Shown piece by piece: positions 51,051 through 63,414 of a stretch of 64,000 nt of DNA. Position numbers and translations under genes: made by a program. Position 1 is the first letter of the stretch. Each line of letters begins with the position of its first letter. The DNA is taken from contig CM040742.1 of the NCBI GenBank assembly GCA_022829145.1, positions 18,188,631 to 18,252,630 on the forward strand, written 5' to 3'. This stretch comes from Albula goreensis (taxonomy: Eukaryota > Chordata > Actinopteri > Albuliformes > Albulidae). The notes under the pieces were generated by a model. It saw only the letters and a program-made list of their open reading frames with translations. It made no database searches and was not told the DNA's origin.

Positions 51051-52112
51051 TTTCTGCTTTTTCGAAGGAGGGGGCAATAATAGCTGGAACCAGGTTTTGA
51101 GCTGTGGGCAGACATTAATCTCAGAAGTCAGAGACATGAAATCCATTTTAGATTACCTCATACCAGATTGTAATAAGGGATAAGACATATTATACATTGG
51201 ACTATATAACCATGGAGGTGATATTTGGGCCCCAGGTTATTCAGCTTGTGTGGACAAGCATATCAAGCTGTGTTTCCTGTCTTTTGGATCAGTACACAGT
51301 TTTATGTTTTTGACAAATCCTTAGATTCTTTGCTAGGGCTGTGCTGTGAATGTATGCATATGACCTTCACGTGTTCTCCTTACATCATTTTCAAAGTGTC
51401 AGTCTCACCATGCAGCCCATATTTACTGGATTTTTTTTACAGTGATAAAGAAACTAAATTAATCAACAATCTGGCCTAATTCATGTAGCTTCTTTGCAAT
51501 GTTTTTTTAAGTTCTTTCAACCCATTATGGAAATAAAGGGTTTATATATTTATGAGTGATGTGGGTACAGTGCATACTTAATTTGGTCCTTTATTTATTG
51601 ATTTTGTTTACATCTATTCTGGAATATCCAGAATGTCTCTTTCAAATTATCGCCAACTTTATTCATTGAGCATCTAAACTGAATCACCTTCAAAAGCTTG
51701 TTTCCTGTCACACATCACAGACAGGATGTGTGGTATGTGTGTTTGTGTAGATGAATCTTTGAGTCTGGCAGAGAGAAGCTTCTTAGAGACTGAGAAAGAG
51801 CACAGAGTTCCTGTTGAAGCCAATATTTCCTGTATTAATTGGATTTAGACAGAAAGCAGAACTGGATTTCCAGCAAAAAAAAAGACGAATGTAAAATGCA
51901 AATGAGTGCAGTTTCCTTTTTCTGTGAGTGTGTGTGCTGTGGGGGGGTGATGATAATCACCCTAAGTGTGATTTTTCATGGACTCCAAATTATTCGCTTC
52001 CAAAACAGTGTGTGCTGCATTGTTGACTCACAACAGTGACTTTGCCCCAGTTTGCAAATTTTTGAAGAAAGAAACGCTGTAACTGCTAAAAACTGTCAAT
52101 GCCATAAAAACA

Positions 52113-52142
52113 CCCATCCCCACCCCCCACCCCTCACCCCCC
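52113..52142 (-). other. Predicted G-quadruplex motif
   Basis: On the minus strand five G runs of 3 to 6 are separated by loops of 3, 1, 1 and 2 bases, satisfying the canonical G3+N1-7 pattern. It is a structural prediction only. Confidence 0.55.
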
Positions 52143-53844
52143 ACTTTCCACTGTCACTTGTAGACATATTATTGGCTCCACTTATGTTCAGCATGCTGAA
52201 GTTGAGCCTCTAGCACTGACAGCGCACTGTGTTCAGTTCTTAAATTTCTTTTTCTCCCTTTCTATTCCTCTTTCCAAATCTTAAGTGCAGCACTTTTTGA
52301 CCACAGCCTTTCTGTCCAGTCCCCCCAGGCCTAAATTAAAACTGTATTGAATGTTTATTTTGCTTCCCTTCATGGCTGAAGGAACTCCATTTAACTCCAT
52401 GCCATGACAGGTGTCAAACCCTCTGATGCAAAGAGAACAGTGGTAGGTGGTCAGCAGAGACCAGCTTTTGCTATTTGCTGTGTTTCTCAAATTATTTCTC
52501 CACCTCTGCACCACCGCCCCCACCCCCACCCCCATTAAATAGCAGAGCTGAGCTTTTAGTAAAAGAACAGAGGGGAGAGGGAGATCAGCTGTTCTGAATT
52601 AAGTGGTAACTCTGACTGCCCCTGTCTTAAGTTTGGTTGGAAAATCAGATCTTGTTCATTAAATAATGGAGCATAGCACAAGGCCCTTGCGTTTAGTGTT
52701 TTTTTTTTATTCTTGTAATGGTTTATACACAGTCCCTCTGGAAACGTACCGCTCACTAATACTGATTGATACACTGCGAAGGGCTAACCTTCATTTCCAC
52801 TCGTTTCCATGACCTGAATATGAGCTCAGTCTCCACTAATTTATAACAGAGAAAAAACCAAACGGGTTGTGGGTGACGTGGCCATATTAGCTCAAACCCC
52901 ACCAGAGAGCATGTATGCACATGTATGCATTAAAACAAAAAAAGAGGTTGCTTTATGTGAGAATTGAATGTGTGCAGTGTTTATATGGAAAAAAACATCT
53001 GAGAAACATGAAAGAATTATTGAACAAGAGATGGTTGATTTTGGTGTGGCAAAAAGCTAATTAATCATTGCTTGAACATGTGATGTGCTGTTGGTACTAC
53101 TCTGGACTTTCTAATTAATTCCTGCAAGTGCTGAATGATTTCTTATCCCCAATACGTGCATGGATTAATTCTGAGATTGCTGGAAAATTGCCAGTACTTT
53201 ACACTGATGCTTGCAAATATGGCAGCATGGTGGCTTATCCCAGCGGAGACAGAAGTCTCTGAGAGTTTCATTTTTATTCCAGTGTTTATTTAAACATTTA
53301 TCTTGTTTTAGTCTTGACATCTTTGGCACAGCAATGACAGTTCTTTGGCTGTGAGTTAGTCAGCTCAGGCTGCTTTGGATCTGTCTGCTTTCACATAAGG
53401 CAGGACCCCATCAGAGATGACCGCCCAGGATATAAAAATTGGTTCTTTTAATGAGATCCCACAACACTTTAAATGTCATTGGAAATGTTCTCTACCAAAA
53501 ATAATCTGGTTAGGTGTACTATCATTTCATAAAGCATGCCATAACCGTTTCAGTAATGTTCCCAAACATTATTTTATTTGTTTGCCATATATTTGTTAAC
53601 ATTTAAAAATGTTAAAATGTGTTTGGAATGTCTTGAGAGCATTTTTGAGGATAAGGTGTTCTAATTCATCATTTGGTGAAATTACCTGAGGTAGCATTCC
53701 AAGGTGATTGTGAAAAAAAAGTAACCAAAACCTTTATTTTAGTCTCAAAACAATGTTTGAAGAACATTTTTCCTTGAACGGTATCTTTTCTGTGAAACAT
53801 ATTTTAAAAGACAAGAAATACTGTGAGAGGTAGGAACAGGAAAC

Positions 53845-53990
53845 CTGGTCCTGCAGTGCCATATATGGTCCTGGGTTTTGTTCCATCCAATCACTGGATC
53901 ACAGATTTTACCACCATTCATTTCTGTAGCCTGAATATTTGGGGTCTGCAAGATGACACTCAACCTGTACCTCCAAAACACACTCACCTG
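53845..53990. mobile_element. Degraded DNA-transposon-like repeat
   Basis: ACCTGGTCCTGCAGTG followed by GGGTTTTGTTCCATCCAAT is like the ends of common fish non-autonomous elements. The other end is not clearly identifiable and no target duplication was found. Confidence 0.25.
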
Positions 53991-54021
53991 TAATCACTTA
54001 GCCAAATGATTATTTAGATAT

Positions 54022-54023
54022 AT

Positions 54024-54054
<31 letters not shown>
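54022..54054. repeat. (CA)n microsatellite
   Basis: CA run with one AAA interruption, read directly. Confidence 0.9.
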
Positions 54055-54477
54055 GTTCTTAATGGAACCCAATGACAATTTTATCAAAAATGGCAGAGAG
54101 GTTATGCATGGCCAGGAGTCTAAGGGTGACATATCATCAGTTGTTGTATCATACAGAGATGAAAGCCTTAACTGGCTCAAATTCCTCACTTCAGCTTTCA
54201 TATAGTAGACAATCTGTCTACGCCAGCTGCCTCAGCTTTGCAGTTCTCCAGCATGATACAGCTGCTAAATTGGCAGGTTGAATTGTGTAAAAATGCTAAC
54301 CTCACACAGGTCCTCAGACATCTCATACCAATGGGGCCAAAATAATGGCATTACACTAACAGCACAAATGGAAACAAGTCCTCTACAATGCTCATCTTGG
54401 AAAACCACAGGGTACATTATTATTATTATTGGATCCTTAGGCTAGATTCAATAAAGTACAGTAAAACTCTCTTTAAG

Positions 54478-54640
54478 GCCATATGCTACTCTGTTTTAGA
54501 AAGAAATGGAAGTATTCTGAAGGACATGATTGTATGTCTCCAATAAAATCTAAATGATGTTGTCATGTAAAGTCTATATTGATTAAATTGCACATGGCCT
54601 TCAAGACGTTAAGTGTGTTTGAATCTACCAAGCCTGAAAT
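54478..54640 (+). repeat. Third copy of the unnamed dispersed repeat
   Basis: TATTGATTAAATTGCACATG then GCCTTCAAGACGTTAAG matches 27731-27766 (TTTTGATTAAATTGCATATG then GCCCTACAGAGACTAAG). Weaker similarity (TGTATGTCTCCAATAAAAT) extends upstream as in unit A. Confidence 0.5.
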
Positions 54641-55782
54641 GACTTCCTTTGGATCTAGCTCAAACCGACACAAATATGTTAATTTTTGCCCAAGAATGAG
54701 TCTATCTTGCTATTTTAATACAAATTATGTGTTCTCATTAAATTGACACAAATTTAGGGGAAAAGCCAGTATGCCAGCTGTCTTTTCATTCCCACAAGTC
54801 ATTGCAAAATCAGTGAGCGTTCAGCCAGACTGGAAACCCTGGTGATATCAGGAGTGGGGTTATATCATCAGACAGAGATGAAAGTAATTAATCAGCTAGA
54901 TGTTCACTGTAAGTCACAAGACCAAAATCCAATTTGGAATAAGTAGAAATAATACAACAAAAACATATTCATGAATAATTACAGAAATTGCCATTTTAGC
55001 TACAGGATGTCAGTTCAGAGAATTCCTCCATGTGTAGCCCAAGGGGTAATTATGCAGGCTGATGGTAAAATATTTGGCCTCATTATTCATTTTAACATGA
55101 TGCTCAGTCGAATGTAATTCAGACTACGGATGGTTTAGTCCCATGCTGCCTGAGTAGCGGATACGTTACAGCTGAAATGTGTTTTTGCGACATTGCGGCT
55201 TCAACAGCAGTGCAAATGTACAATTGGGCACTATGAATGGAGATTATCACTTCAGCGACGAATTACAGCAGAGTGCTATAGCCTGCAGATTCTGAAGAGC
55301 TGAGCTGCTGCTGTGTGTTCATTGCAACACAGACAGAGAGAATTCAATTTGCTGCTGTGAAAATACAAAGTGAGAAGAGTAGCAGAATATGAACCGAGGT
55401 ATCGAAAGCTTAAGATGTTTTATAAACATTGTTTTTACGGTATGAAATGCTGTGAATTTCAATAAGGATCTGTGTCTTTTCTCTGAAATAACTGTCATGT
55501 TGGCTTAGCTAGGATCACCACATTCTGAAAGACCAAACAAACAGACATACATTCTTAATTAATACATATCCATTAACTAGATTGTGACAGGTAAACCCAA
55601 TGTTTATTTTACACATCCTGGGCTTTCGAGTCTGACTTGTCATGGCTTACAAACATGTTGACAAAGCATTAATGCAGATTCCTTCATTAAAAGACTAATT
55701 ATGGATTTTTAAATTAAGACGTACTTTAAGCGCAAAATGCATGCTAAATCGCTGTAGTATAGTACAGTAAGGAATGAGTTAA
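54641..55782. other. Intron-like region, no gene seen
   Basis: Unique-looking sequence. The block at about 55010-55340 is repeat-free and GC-balanced with TAAT words (CATTATTCATTTTAAC) and may be regulatory. Confidence 0.45.
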
Positions 55783-55832
55783 TTACATTTATGCAACGCT
55801 TTTCTTCTCAAGGTCTCACAGCTCTTTGCAGT
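55783..55832 (-). mobile_element. LINE/SINE 3'-tail fragment
   Basis: Reverse-complemented, the segment reads CTGCAAAGAGCTGTGAGACC, TTGAGAAGAAAAGCG, TTGCATAAATGTAAT. This is close to the teleost tail pattern GTAAAGCGCTTTGAGAT...AAAAGCGCTATATAAATG. It lies next to the hAT-type element that starts at 55849. Confidence 0.45.
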
Positions 55833-55840
55833 CTTGCATT

Positions 55841-56037
55841 GTCAAGGGCAGAGGTGGAAAACCCCAGTTTCAGAAAGCGGAAGTACTGCAATTCATTTCT
55901 TCCACATATGCAATAAACCAGCTGATTCTAATTAGCAGAAATGTTCAGCCAGGAGGGGGAGCTAATTTGTGCATGGGGAGAACAAATGCATGGTAGTACT
56001 TCGACTGACTCTGTGCTTGTCCATCTCAGGTGAAGGG
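55841..56037. mobile_element. Miniature hAT-type transposon (MITE) with TIRs and 8-bp target duplication
   Basis: The element is 55849-56029 (181 bp). Its left end is CAGAGGTGGAAAACCCCAG and its right end, reverse-complemented, is CTGAGATGGACAAGCACAG. The inverted repeat extends about 50 bases on each side and includes a perfect GAAGTACT block and CATTT. It is flanked by GTCAAGGG (55841-55848) and GTGAAGGG (56030-56037), 7 of 8 identical, the duplication length hAT transposases make. There is no coding capacity, so movement would have needed a transposase from elsewhere. The family name was not determined. Confidence 0.72.
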
Positions 56038-57239
56038 GTTAAACTCAACTAAAACACCACAAAATGTGTAACACCTATGGTGATGCACAGTGTCCATTTT
56101 CTGTGCCAGGTGCATGGTGACCAAAGTGGAGACAGAGGGGTTTTTAAATGAAATTTTAAAAAATATATATATTAAACTAGGAATTATAAAAGACTGATGA
56201 CGCAGGACTGGGATACTGGGGATCACCCTGTACTTTGTAGTGAAAGCCTCAGAATCTGCAATGAACACAGAGACACAACTTTATTTTAACACCTCTTCTG
56301 AAATACCGCACCTCCAGTAGCACAGCATCCCTAAGGAGGTGGTAATACAGCCCTTGTCAGGGTCTTGCATAAAGTGCTGGAGGCTCTTGACAAGAAGTAC
56401 ATTTTAAAACACCAAAAACTTCCACAGGCCACAGCCTCTGCAGATTCAATACTATCAATAATGTTAGGAAAAAATAGAAAAGAGATGGCTAAATAGTTAA
56501 AGCATTGTTATAACAGTAATTACTTTCTAATCTGTAATAGTTTGGAAAATAGATGATCACAGTTTCATTGATATTTACTTTTTTATATATTCGCACAAGC
56601 TGGTTTAATGAGTCACTTACATACCTTAGGGTAACGCCCATCCCTAAACGTTGTCTCGCACTTGCTTTACCATACCCTGAAACCCAACCAGAATCTGTAC
56701 CATGCAATTCTGGTTTATTTGCTACCACATGTAATGTCTGCATATTGTACAAAACAAAAGAAAGCTAGTGGATGACAAATTCTGCAAAAATGTTATGCTT
56801 CAATGTAGTGATCGGCCCCAAGGTATGGTATCAACTCCTGGCCAAGCTAGTGCCATTTGTGGCCAGCAACCCCACAGGGTGATGCATAATTGAAAATAGC
56901 TTTGGCCAGCTGTGTACAAGTCTGCTTCTCTGATGCACATGACAGGACAGCCCAGCTGGTAAACTGTGCAATGCGGGATTCACCTCACAAGGAGGAGTAT
57001 GCCTATCTGTGCCGTGAGACATTGACAGACGTTTGATAAACTGATACAACTTAGTCATTTCAAATCCACAGAAAAGGGAAAAAGTATAAGACAATAATTT
57101 GCACAATAGAAATAATAAATAACTGAAAGAAATACTTAAAGGCTAACATTAAATAACTGTTATTTATTTTGTTTGTGTGGTCAATACCTGTGTATAACCC
57201 ATTTTAAATTTTAGAAGAAATCAATTTACCCAGCAGGCT
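56038..57239. other. Intron-like region, no gene seen
   Basis: AT-rich unique sequence with short frames on both strands that lack protein features or splice support. Confidence 0.5.
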
Positions 57240-57385
57240 ATTCATTAATGTGATATAGAGGTGAGGCACCTTACTTTAACACCCACTTAATGCTCTATGT
57301 GGGATTCAAACCTGCAAATCTCTGGAATAATATATTCCCTGGTAAAAGTTCCCTAACAAGTAAGTCACCATGCTGTAGAATCTTT
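57240..57385 (-). mobile_element. tRNA-derived SINE, minus orientation
   Basis: On the minus strand the order is CAGCATGGTGACTTACTTGT, TAGGGAACT, then TTTGCAGGTTTGAATCCCA (B box GGTTTGAATCC at 57302-57312), then a degraded TAAAGTAAGGTGCCTCACC. This matches the order of a common teleost SINE (head GTAGTGGTTAGGGA, TTGCAGGTTCGAATCCC, then ...GAGCAAGGTACTTAACC). The tail is not preserved. Confidence 0.6.
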
Positions 57386-58173
57386 TGTAAACCAAAGAAT
57401 CTACACTAACACCAAACAAACAAATCATATAAGCTATATTAATTCTTATTTTTTATTTTTGGAACCTAAAATGAAGTCTGAAATGAGTTTACAGGAAGTC
57501 ATCTTCGGGGCCAGACAATCAATGCAATCAGGAGACTGCAGTCTGCTTACATGGTGCAGAGCTGTCAATCACAATTCTGGAACAAAAATGGAATGACAGA
57601 GGGCTGCCAAAGAGTGTAGCGGGTTGGACTGCATCACTATTCTTCTCAACCAATCAATGGCCTTTGTCTGGGGTGACAACTATTTATTTATATTTCTTTT
57701 AGAGGGAGGAGTTTAAAATCATCAACCGGGTGACAGCATTAAAAATGCAGTCTGAAAACACAATGTGAATGAGACAGACCTAGACTTGTAGCCGGCACTT
57801 CTGCGCTCCACAGACAAAGACGAAAGACGTTGTTTTGAGTACAGCAAGCTGTCATCTTTGAAAGACCATAAATCAAAAGCCGATCTGATATGGGGAAAGT
57901 GCCTATGGTGCCTATGAAGCTAGCATGGGTGGCCCAGTCTGTGTGTTAGGAACTGTGCCTTTCCCCCCACCAACCCCCACCCCCAGCCACTGATCCACTT
58001 ATTTGGCGGAGCAACAGTTCTCTTTCCGGATTGATCGTGACGAGCGGCTGCCCTCTCTCCACGGTGTCAGGAGGAATCAACGGCAAGATGGAGACATCAA
58101 CCACCATCAGACACAGATGGGAGTCCTTTAGAGGCTGTGGGAAAGTGTGTCAGTCAGCCCTGGTCCTATCACG

Positions 58174-58221
58174 CCCCCTCCCCCCTTCCCCCTACCCACC
58201 CATGTCCCATCCCCATCCCCC
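58174..58221 (-). other. Strong predicted G-quadruplex tract
   Basis: On the minus strand seven runs of at least three G lie within 48 bases, with loops of 1 to 4 bases, so alternative quadruplexes are possible. If the minus-strand gene is transcribed through here the G-rich strand would be the RNA sequence. Confidence 0.6.
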
Positions 58222-60661
58222 AAGCCAACCAAACTTTGATACAGCACTGATGAGGTGAGATGAAGCGTTTTCTTCCCACGGGGAGTAGCCACCATGCGAG
58301 TTCCAAGAGTTCCACAGCCCTGGGAATCAGGAGAATGTGGCTCAGTGATGGATGTGATGGCTTTTGAGCTCTGGGGAAAATAAACTATTTTGTTGCCTCA
58401 CTGGCAAGCAAACTCTCTCCATCCTGCTTCCCAGCAGCTCTCTTCCACTCTCTGCTCTATTTTCACCAGTTTACCACAGTTTCCCATCTCCTGTTTGTTT
58501 TTTGTTAACCCAGATATTTTTTGTTACCCCCCCCACCACCACCATTTTAATGCTCAGTTGAATTCACTGGCTATTTTCAGCACTGCGATGCCAGCTTCTC
58601 CTGTTTTTACACTGTGTTCCACCAGCTGAGCTGTGCAGTCACTGCGACGGAGGAGCACGCTCCATGGGCAGTGGACACAGGCAGTTTACCGATTCCACAA
58701 TGACCAGCAGTCATTACTGTAACATGAGACCAGGACAACCCTGCAAAATACATTTAAAAAATCCTTTTCCCCTTCCTCCCTGGGCAAGTTTCAGTCAATC
58801 ATATGCCGTCCTGCAGGACTGAGCCAGAGCTGGCTCTGGCATGCCCAGTGTCTACAGGGTGCATCACTGGCCCAAGTGCAAGTTCTTTAGCTTGATAAAA
58901 CTCAATAGCTATTTTCCAGGGTCCTTAATGAGGCTTCGACAGCCTCAGCCTACCACAAAGATCATTATACTTGTTTTCACCCAAATCACTTCTCTATAAT
59001 ATGTATAAAAGAGAATGTGTAAATGAGTGAACCAGTAGCTATGGATATGGACATTTCTTAAATCATAAAGGGGCTGCAAGATTTTCATTATGTATCCATC
59101 CAAGGCTGGGAAATTATAAAAATGTTGCATTGTGGTCCGATTTTTCCTCTCATATTTAACATGTGGCCATGTAAATAACTGAACTGGGTATTTCTGCCAG
59201 TATAAGTGACCCCCATTGGCCATTTATCATTCCTAACAAGCGGGTTGGTGGTTGACTGTGTATTCCTCTGAGTAGGATGGCAGTCCACAGAAAAGCCCAC
59301 AACGCCATTACTGTGCAGGGCACAGAGACAGCATGGCCGATCGTGAACACCAGGCTTGAAAATCGCCAGTCAAGCCAAGAACCTCGAGTGTGAAATGCAA
59401 AACTCTGAAAATTGCATTTTAAAAATTGTATTTTGTTGACTTTGGATGCGTTAAATTAAATCATTGTACTTCTTATAGCCTTATTTTCATATCAATGCAT
59501 ACTGTGTTAATGCCATGTGGGTATAAACCTTAAATAATGTTGCTTTAATAAAAGGAAATAAATGAAAAATAAGTATGTGGACATTGCAGGTGAAGGACTG
59601 AGAAATCCATCATCTTCAACAGACAGCCAGAATAACATCTATGCAACAGCAAAGGTAAAGGTTACTTACATGTCATCAATGCAAACTCATAATGACTGCA
59701 CCTTCAGTGTGCTACATGTCTTTTTTTGACACTGTCACTTTTAGAGTAATCTGTAGCATTTTGCATAATGGTGTTCTTTTTTGCTCTTGACCCTTTGTGA
59801 AAGGGGACAGACAGCAAACTGACAACTCAAATACTGACTGGTGTGTTCCATATATGATCTGCCCACCCTAGAGACCGGGAACACACTCAGCATGTCAGTG
59901 TATACCCACTGTAACTCTTCTCCTCTGTGGTATAGCTTGATTCTCCTGTGGCAAAATAAACAAGAAAACAACTGTGTGGACAAACTCTGTTCGAGGCCTC
60001 ATTATTCTACTTCAACATGGCTGGCTAGGACACAACACTCCCCCGTGTTTCAGAAATGCACATGAAATCATTTTTCTCTGTCCAGCACCTGGACGTATGG
60101 AAGGTAGTCTAAAATGAAAATCTATCATCATTAACTGCTGTTTCATCCCTAAGCAGTAATGGATACTTTAACTGGTCATGTTTTGCAAAGAATCCGCAAA
60201 GACGATATGATCATCTTATGGACCTTTGATCTTTGACCCTGTAAATTAGAAGAACTCTGCTGGACCACAGCCACAGAACGATCAGCGCACAACCAGCTTT
60301 TTGCCCTCTTCCTCGGACCACTATTTGACAGCCTCTGTGACTATGGAAAATGTATAATCTCCAGTGAGACAGGCTAAGGTTTCAGTCCCTGGCAGAAAGC
60401 GAGTCTTTGTCAGCCATCTAAGGCAAGATGTGTCCAATGGAAAGTGTCTGAAAGGGACAAAGCTATCAAATCGACAGGGAGCAACACTGCATCACAAGGA
60501 ATTTGGCTTCAGGGAGTGAAAATAGGGCCCATTCTCTGTAGGGGAGACCAATCTCCTCTTTTCTCTGTCATAAACTGAGTTCCCCATGATATTTATCACT
60601 ACATTTTGCCACTTTCTGAATTAGACCTTTTTCAAATGTGGAAAAACAAGTTTTATACCAG

Positions 60662-60860
60662 GGCGCGCACACACACATACACACACATTTTTTCTCTCAT
60701 GCTCTTTCTCTCTATCTGTAATACTGTTTTTCACACACAAACATGACCAGATACATACAGACACACACAATACATATTCTATGTGCCTCACTGATACACA
60801 CACAATCATGCATACAGGTACACAAACATACACAAACATGCTCAATTGCAGACACACACA
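60662..60860. repeat. CA-rich imperfect tract
   Basis: Interrupted CA runs with TACA and CATG words over about 200 bases, resembling a weaker form of the tract at 3536-3857. Confidence 0.7.
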
Positions 60861-62167
60861 CTTGCAAACACAACCAAAGAGCGTATTTTGTCCAAAGCAC
60901 TGCTACCATTATAAATCCCTGCTCAGAACAGCCTGCATAATTTAATTCAATGCTAAGATTAGAATAAAGCAATTAAAAGGAGCAGGCAAAATACAAAAGA
61001 CAGTCTGAAAGTTCTGAGACAAAGGCAGACTGAAAAATGGGCGTGTTAACTGAATCACTCAGGCACAGTGCACATTCTCAGAACGGCACATATTATCATG
61101 GGCTGAGCCACTCCTACTGTTTGTGCAGAGTGATCCCTCTTATTAATGTTCTGGCTTTAGATATGATTTTAATTCAATTTCATTCCCCCGCTTATGGTTT
61201 TATTATGAAGGGTTGTCATAATTAGGATCCCGTATAATGCGTGATTGCATACACACATCCTAATTCTTCACTCACATTTCCCCCTGGTTGCAGAAGGAAT
61301 ACATTTCTTATGAGGCATCACTAGCACTGTCGCTGCCTGTATTCCTGCTTGTTAGTAATGGCGAACAGGAGGAGTGCTCAGCATGAGTCCTTCCTTTGAT
61401 GGTGCACAGAGACTCCTGTGTGTTCTAGGGTCGCAGAGGTGCTGCTTGTAACAAGGACAGCCCGCAGAATTTCTCACAAGTTGTTTCGGTCTTTGGCACA
61501 GCAGTGAGATACCAACCCCCTTAGACCGCCCCCACCCCAAAGTCTCAAATTCTAATGGCCATTTAAGGACTCGGAACATTCTTCATTCTCCTTGGTGACC
61601 ATCACCGAAAGACAGACGGATTAAATTAGCCCAGAGCATCAAACTCAGACTGCATGGGGTACATTCAGATCATGTCATCAGCTGTATGGGGTTGTTATAA
61701 AGGCACAGACCTCCAGTTTAAGTGGGCATCAGAATGTGAATAGAGCTCCAACCTTTGAAACATGAAAATAACAAGTGAAATAGCCTTGGCTGGTAGCAGA
61801 AAACATCCTTGGTTGTCAGCCAAGACTATTCAACACTCCCACTCTGACTACACGAAGTGCGATGTAAGGTAGGCGACATGAAAGATATACATGATGACGT
61901 CAATAGAAATGTGCCGTTAAGAGAGCCATCCTTGCTATTCACATCTAGATCAGCAAAGCGGAGGCCTGTGCTTTTCAAAAAAGGAATGACATTTTCACTG
62001 TACCGGGTCATCGAGTACGGAGATTTCAATAACGTGACATCTCAAAAATGCCTGCAAGTGAACTCTATTATGATAAATCAGTTTGTCCCGATTCATAGTG
62101 TATTTTATCCATATATATATACCTTTCATCTCATTTATGTATATACATGAATCTAATATGTAAAACA

Positions 62168-62215
62168 CTGCAGCAATTGCTTCTGCCAAATGAATTACAT
62201 TAATTATTATTACAT
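62168..62215 (+). mobile_element. Eroded SINE/LINE tail
   Basis: TTGCTTCTGCCAAATGAATTACATTAATTATTATTACAT is reduced here to its key words: CTTCTGCCAAATG followed by ATTACATTAATTA. This is similar to the tail at 31888-31932, but much of the GGATAAGAG core is lost. Confidence 0.3.
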
Positions 62216-63000
62216 AGAACTTTGTTCAGCTCATAGTTATCATTCCTAGGGTACATTTCAGACTTCACCCAGTGTTGTTCACTTTCAAGTTTTCATATTC
62301 TAATAATTAAGTTTGGCATTACTGTGCCCATGTTGATGAGTTTGATGGGAGGAGGTGCATGCTGAAATATCAGATCCTCCAGAGCAGAGGCCTATAACAG
62401 GTAAAGCAGAGTGGTGTGCTGAAAGCGCCAACCGGCTAACGCTTTATTGGCAGGAACCAGACCTGGTCAGCCATGATGGATTCGGCAGCTCTGTACTCTG
62501 TGTTTGCTGCCCCCCTGTGTGCAGCAGCTTCCTCTGCATACCAACACTGTTTGCCCTCTGGAGAACCCCCACCCCACACCCCCTCATAACCACCACCGCC
62601 ACCCCTTCCCTGAGTTTGGTGAAAGCAGGTTTCACACTCCTCCCATTATTACAGCGCACCACAGGAAGCAAGCATTTGGAGCAGACATGGCCAGAATCCA
62701 GGGACGGCACAATTTCATATTGCTTGATCAGAGTGAGTATATATAGAGGAATAAGCTTAAGCTGTTAAAAAAACCATCACCATCCGCTTGATAAGGGCAC
62801 TGGCAATCTGATTGTAGGACAAAGGGTCAGCAAAATCCGCTCCGGCAAAGGGGATGACGACAGATTGCAAAAGATAGAGAACGAAATATGCAGGCAGGAG
62901 ACACATACAGAGGGCAGCTATCATTGGGTAACTTTACCAGCTGTTGAAAAACTGACAAATAAACTTAAATTAAGCGTAAATTCACAGACATAACCTCGAT

Positions 63001-63063
63001 TCAATTCAATTCAGTTTAATACTTTATTGATTTACCTTTGCTCATCAAGCAAGTTTTTTGTAA
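63001..63063. mobile_element. Fish LINE/SINE-like terminal fragment
   Basis: TCAATTCAATTCAGTTTAAT followed by ACTTTATTGA resembles the common teleost 'AATTCAATTCAATTTTATTG' repeat end. The remainder is not recognisable. Confidence 0.35.
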
Positions 63064-63389
63064 ATTGCCCTTACCCTGAAAAAAAATACAAACACATACA
63101 AAAGCAGATGACTCATCATACATGAAATCATACATACAACCAAACAGGCAGACCTATGCTTGTTCAAATACAGCAAAACCAAAGTCCTCAGCGGCAAAGT
63201 CAAAAGCCTGAAAACATATAAAGGGACATATGCATTATAAACTGCTAGTAACTTTAAAATCCATTTTTCTCTCCTCTGCAGTTAAGGATTTCTCTGTATG
63301 AGGTTGCCCCTGTGTTCCCCATGGCAGTGGGCATGCACCTTCAGAATTGTTTTTGTGAAATCAGCACCTTGGAATCTGACTTCAATTCA

Positions 63390-63414
63390 CCCTCAGCCCC
63401 CTCCCCCCACACCC
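63390..63414 (-). other. Predicted G-quadruplex motif
   Basis: Four minus-strand G runs (3, 6, 5, 3) with loops of 3, 1 and 4 bases fit the canonical pattern. Confidence 0.5.

Larger units (their letters stand above)
51051..54477. other. Intron-like region, no supported exon
   Basis: Includes a C-rich tract at 52113-52142, a C5 tract trio at 52517-52533, and a CA run at 54022-54054. A sequence at about 53845-53990 with ACCTGGTCCTGCAGTG and TTTTGTTCCATCCAATCAC resembles a degraded fish DNA transposon end. Nothing coding was supported. Confidence 0.45.

Noticed and set aside
57963-57984. C-rich tract as a quadruplex
   Set aside because: Only three long C runs are present, so it does not satisfy the four-run pattern.
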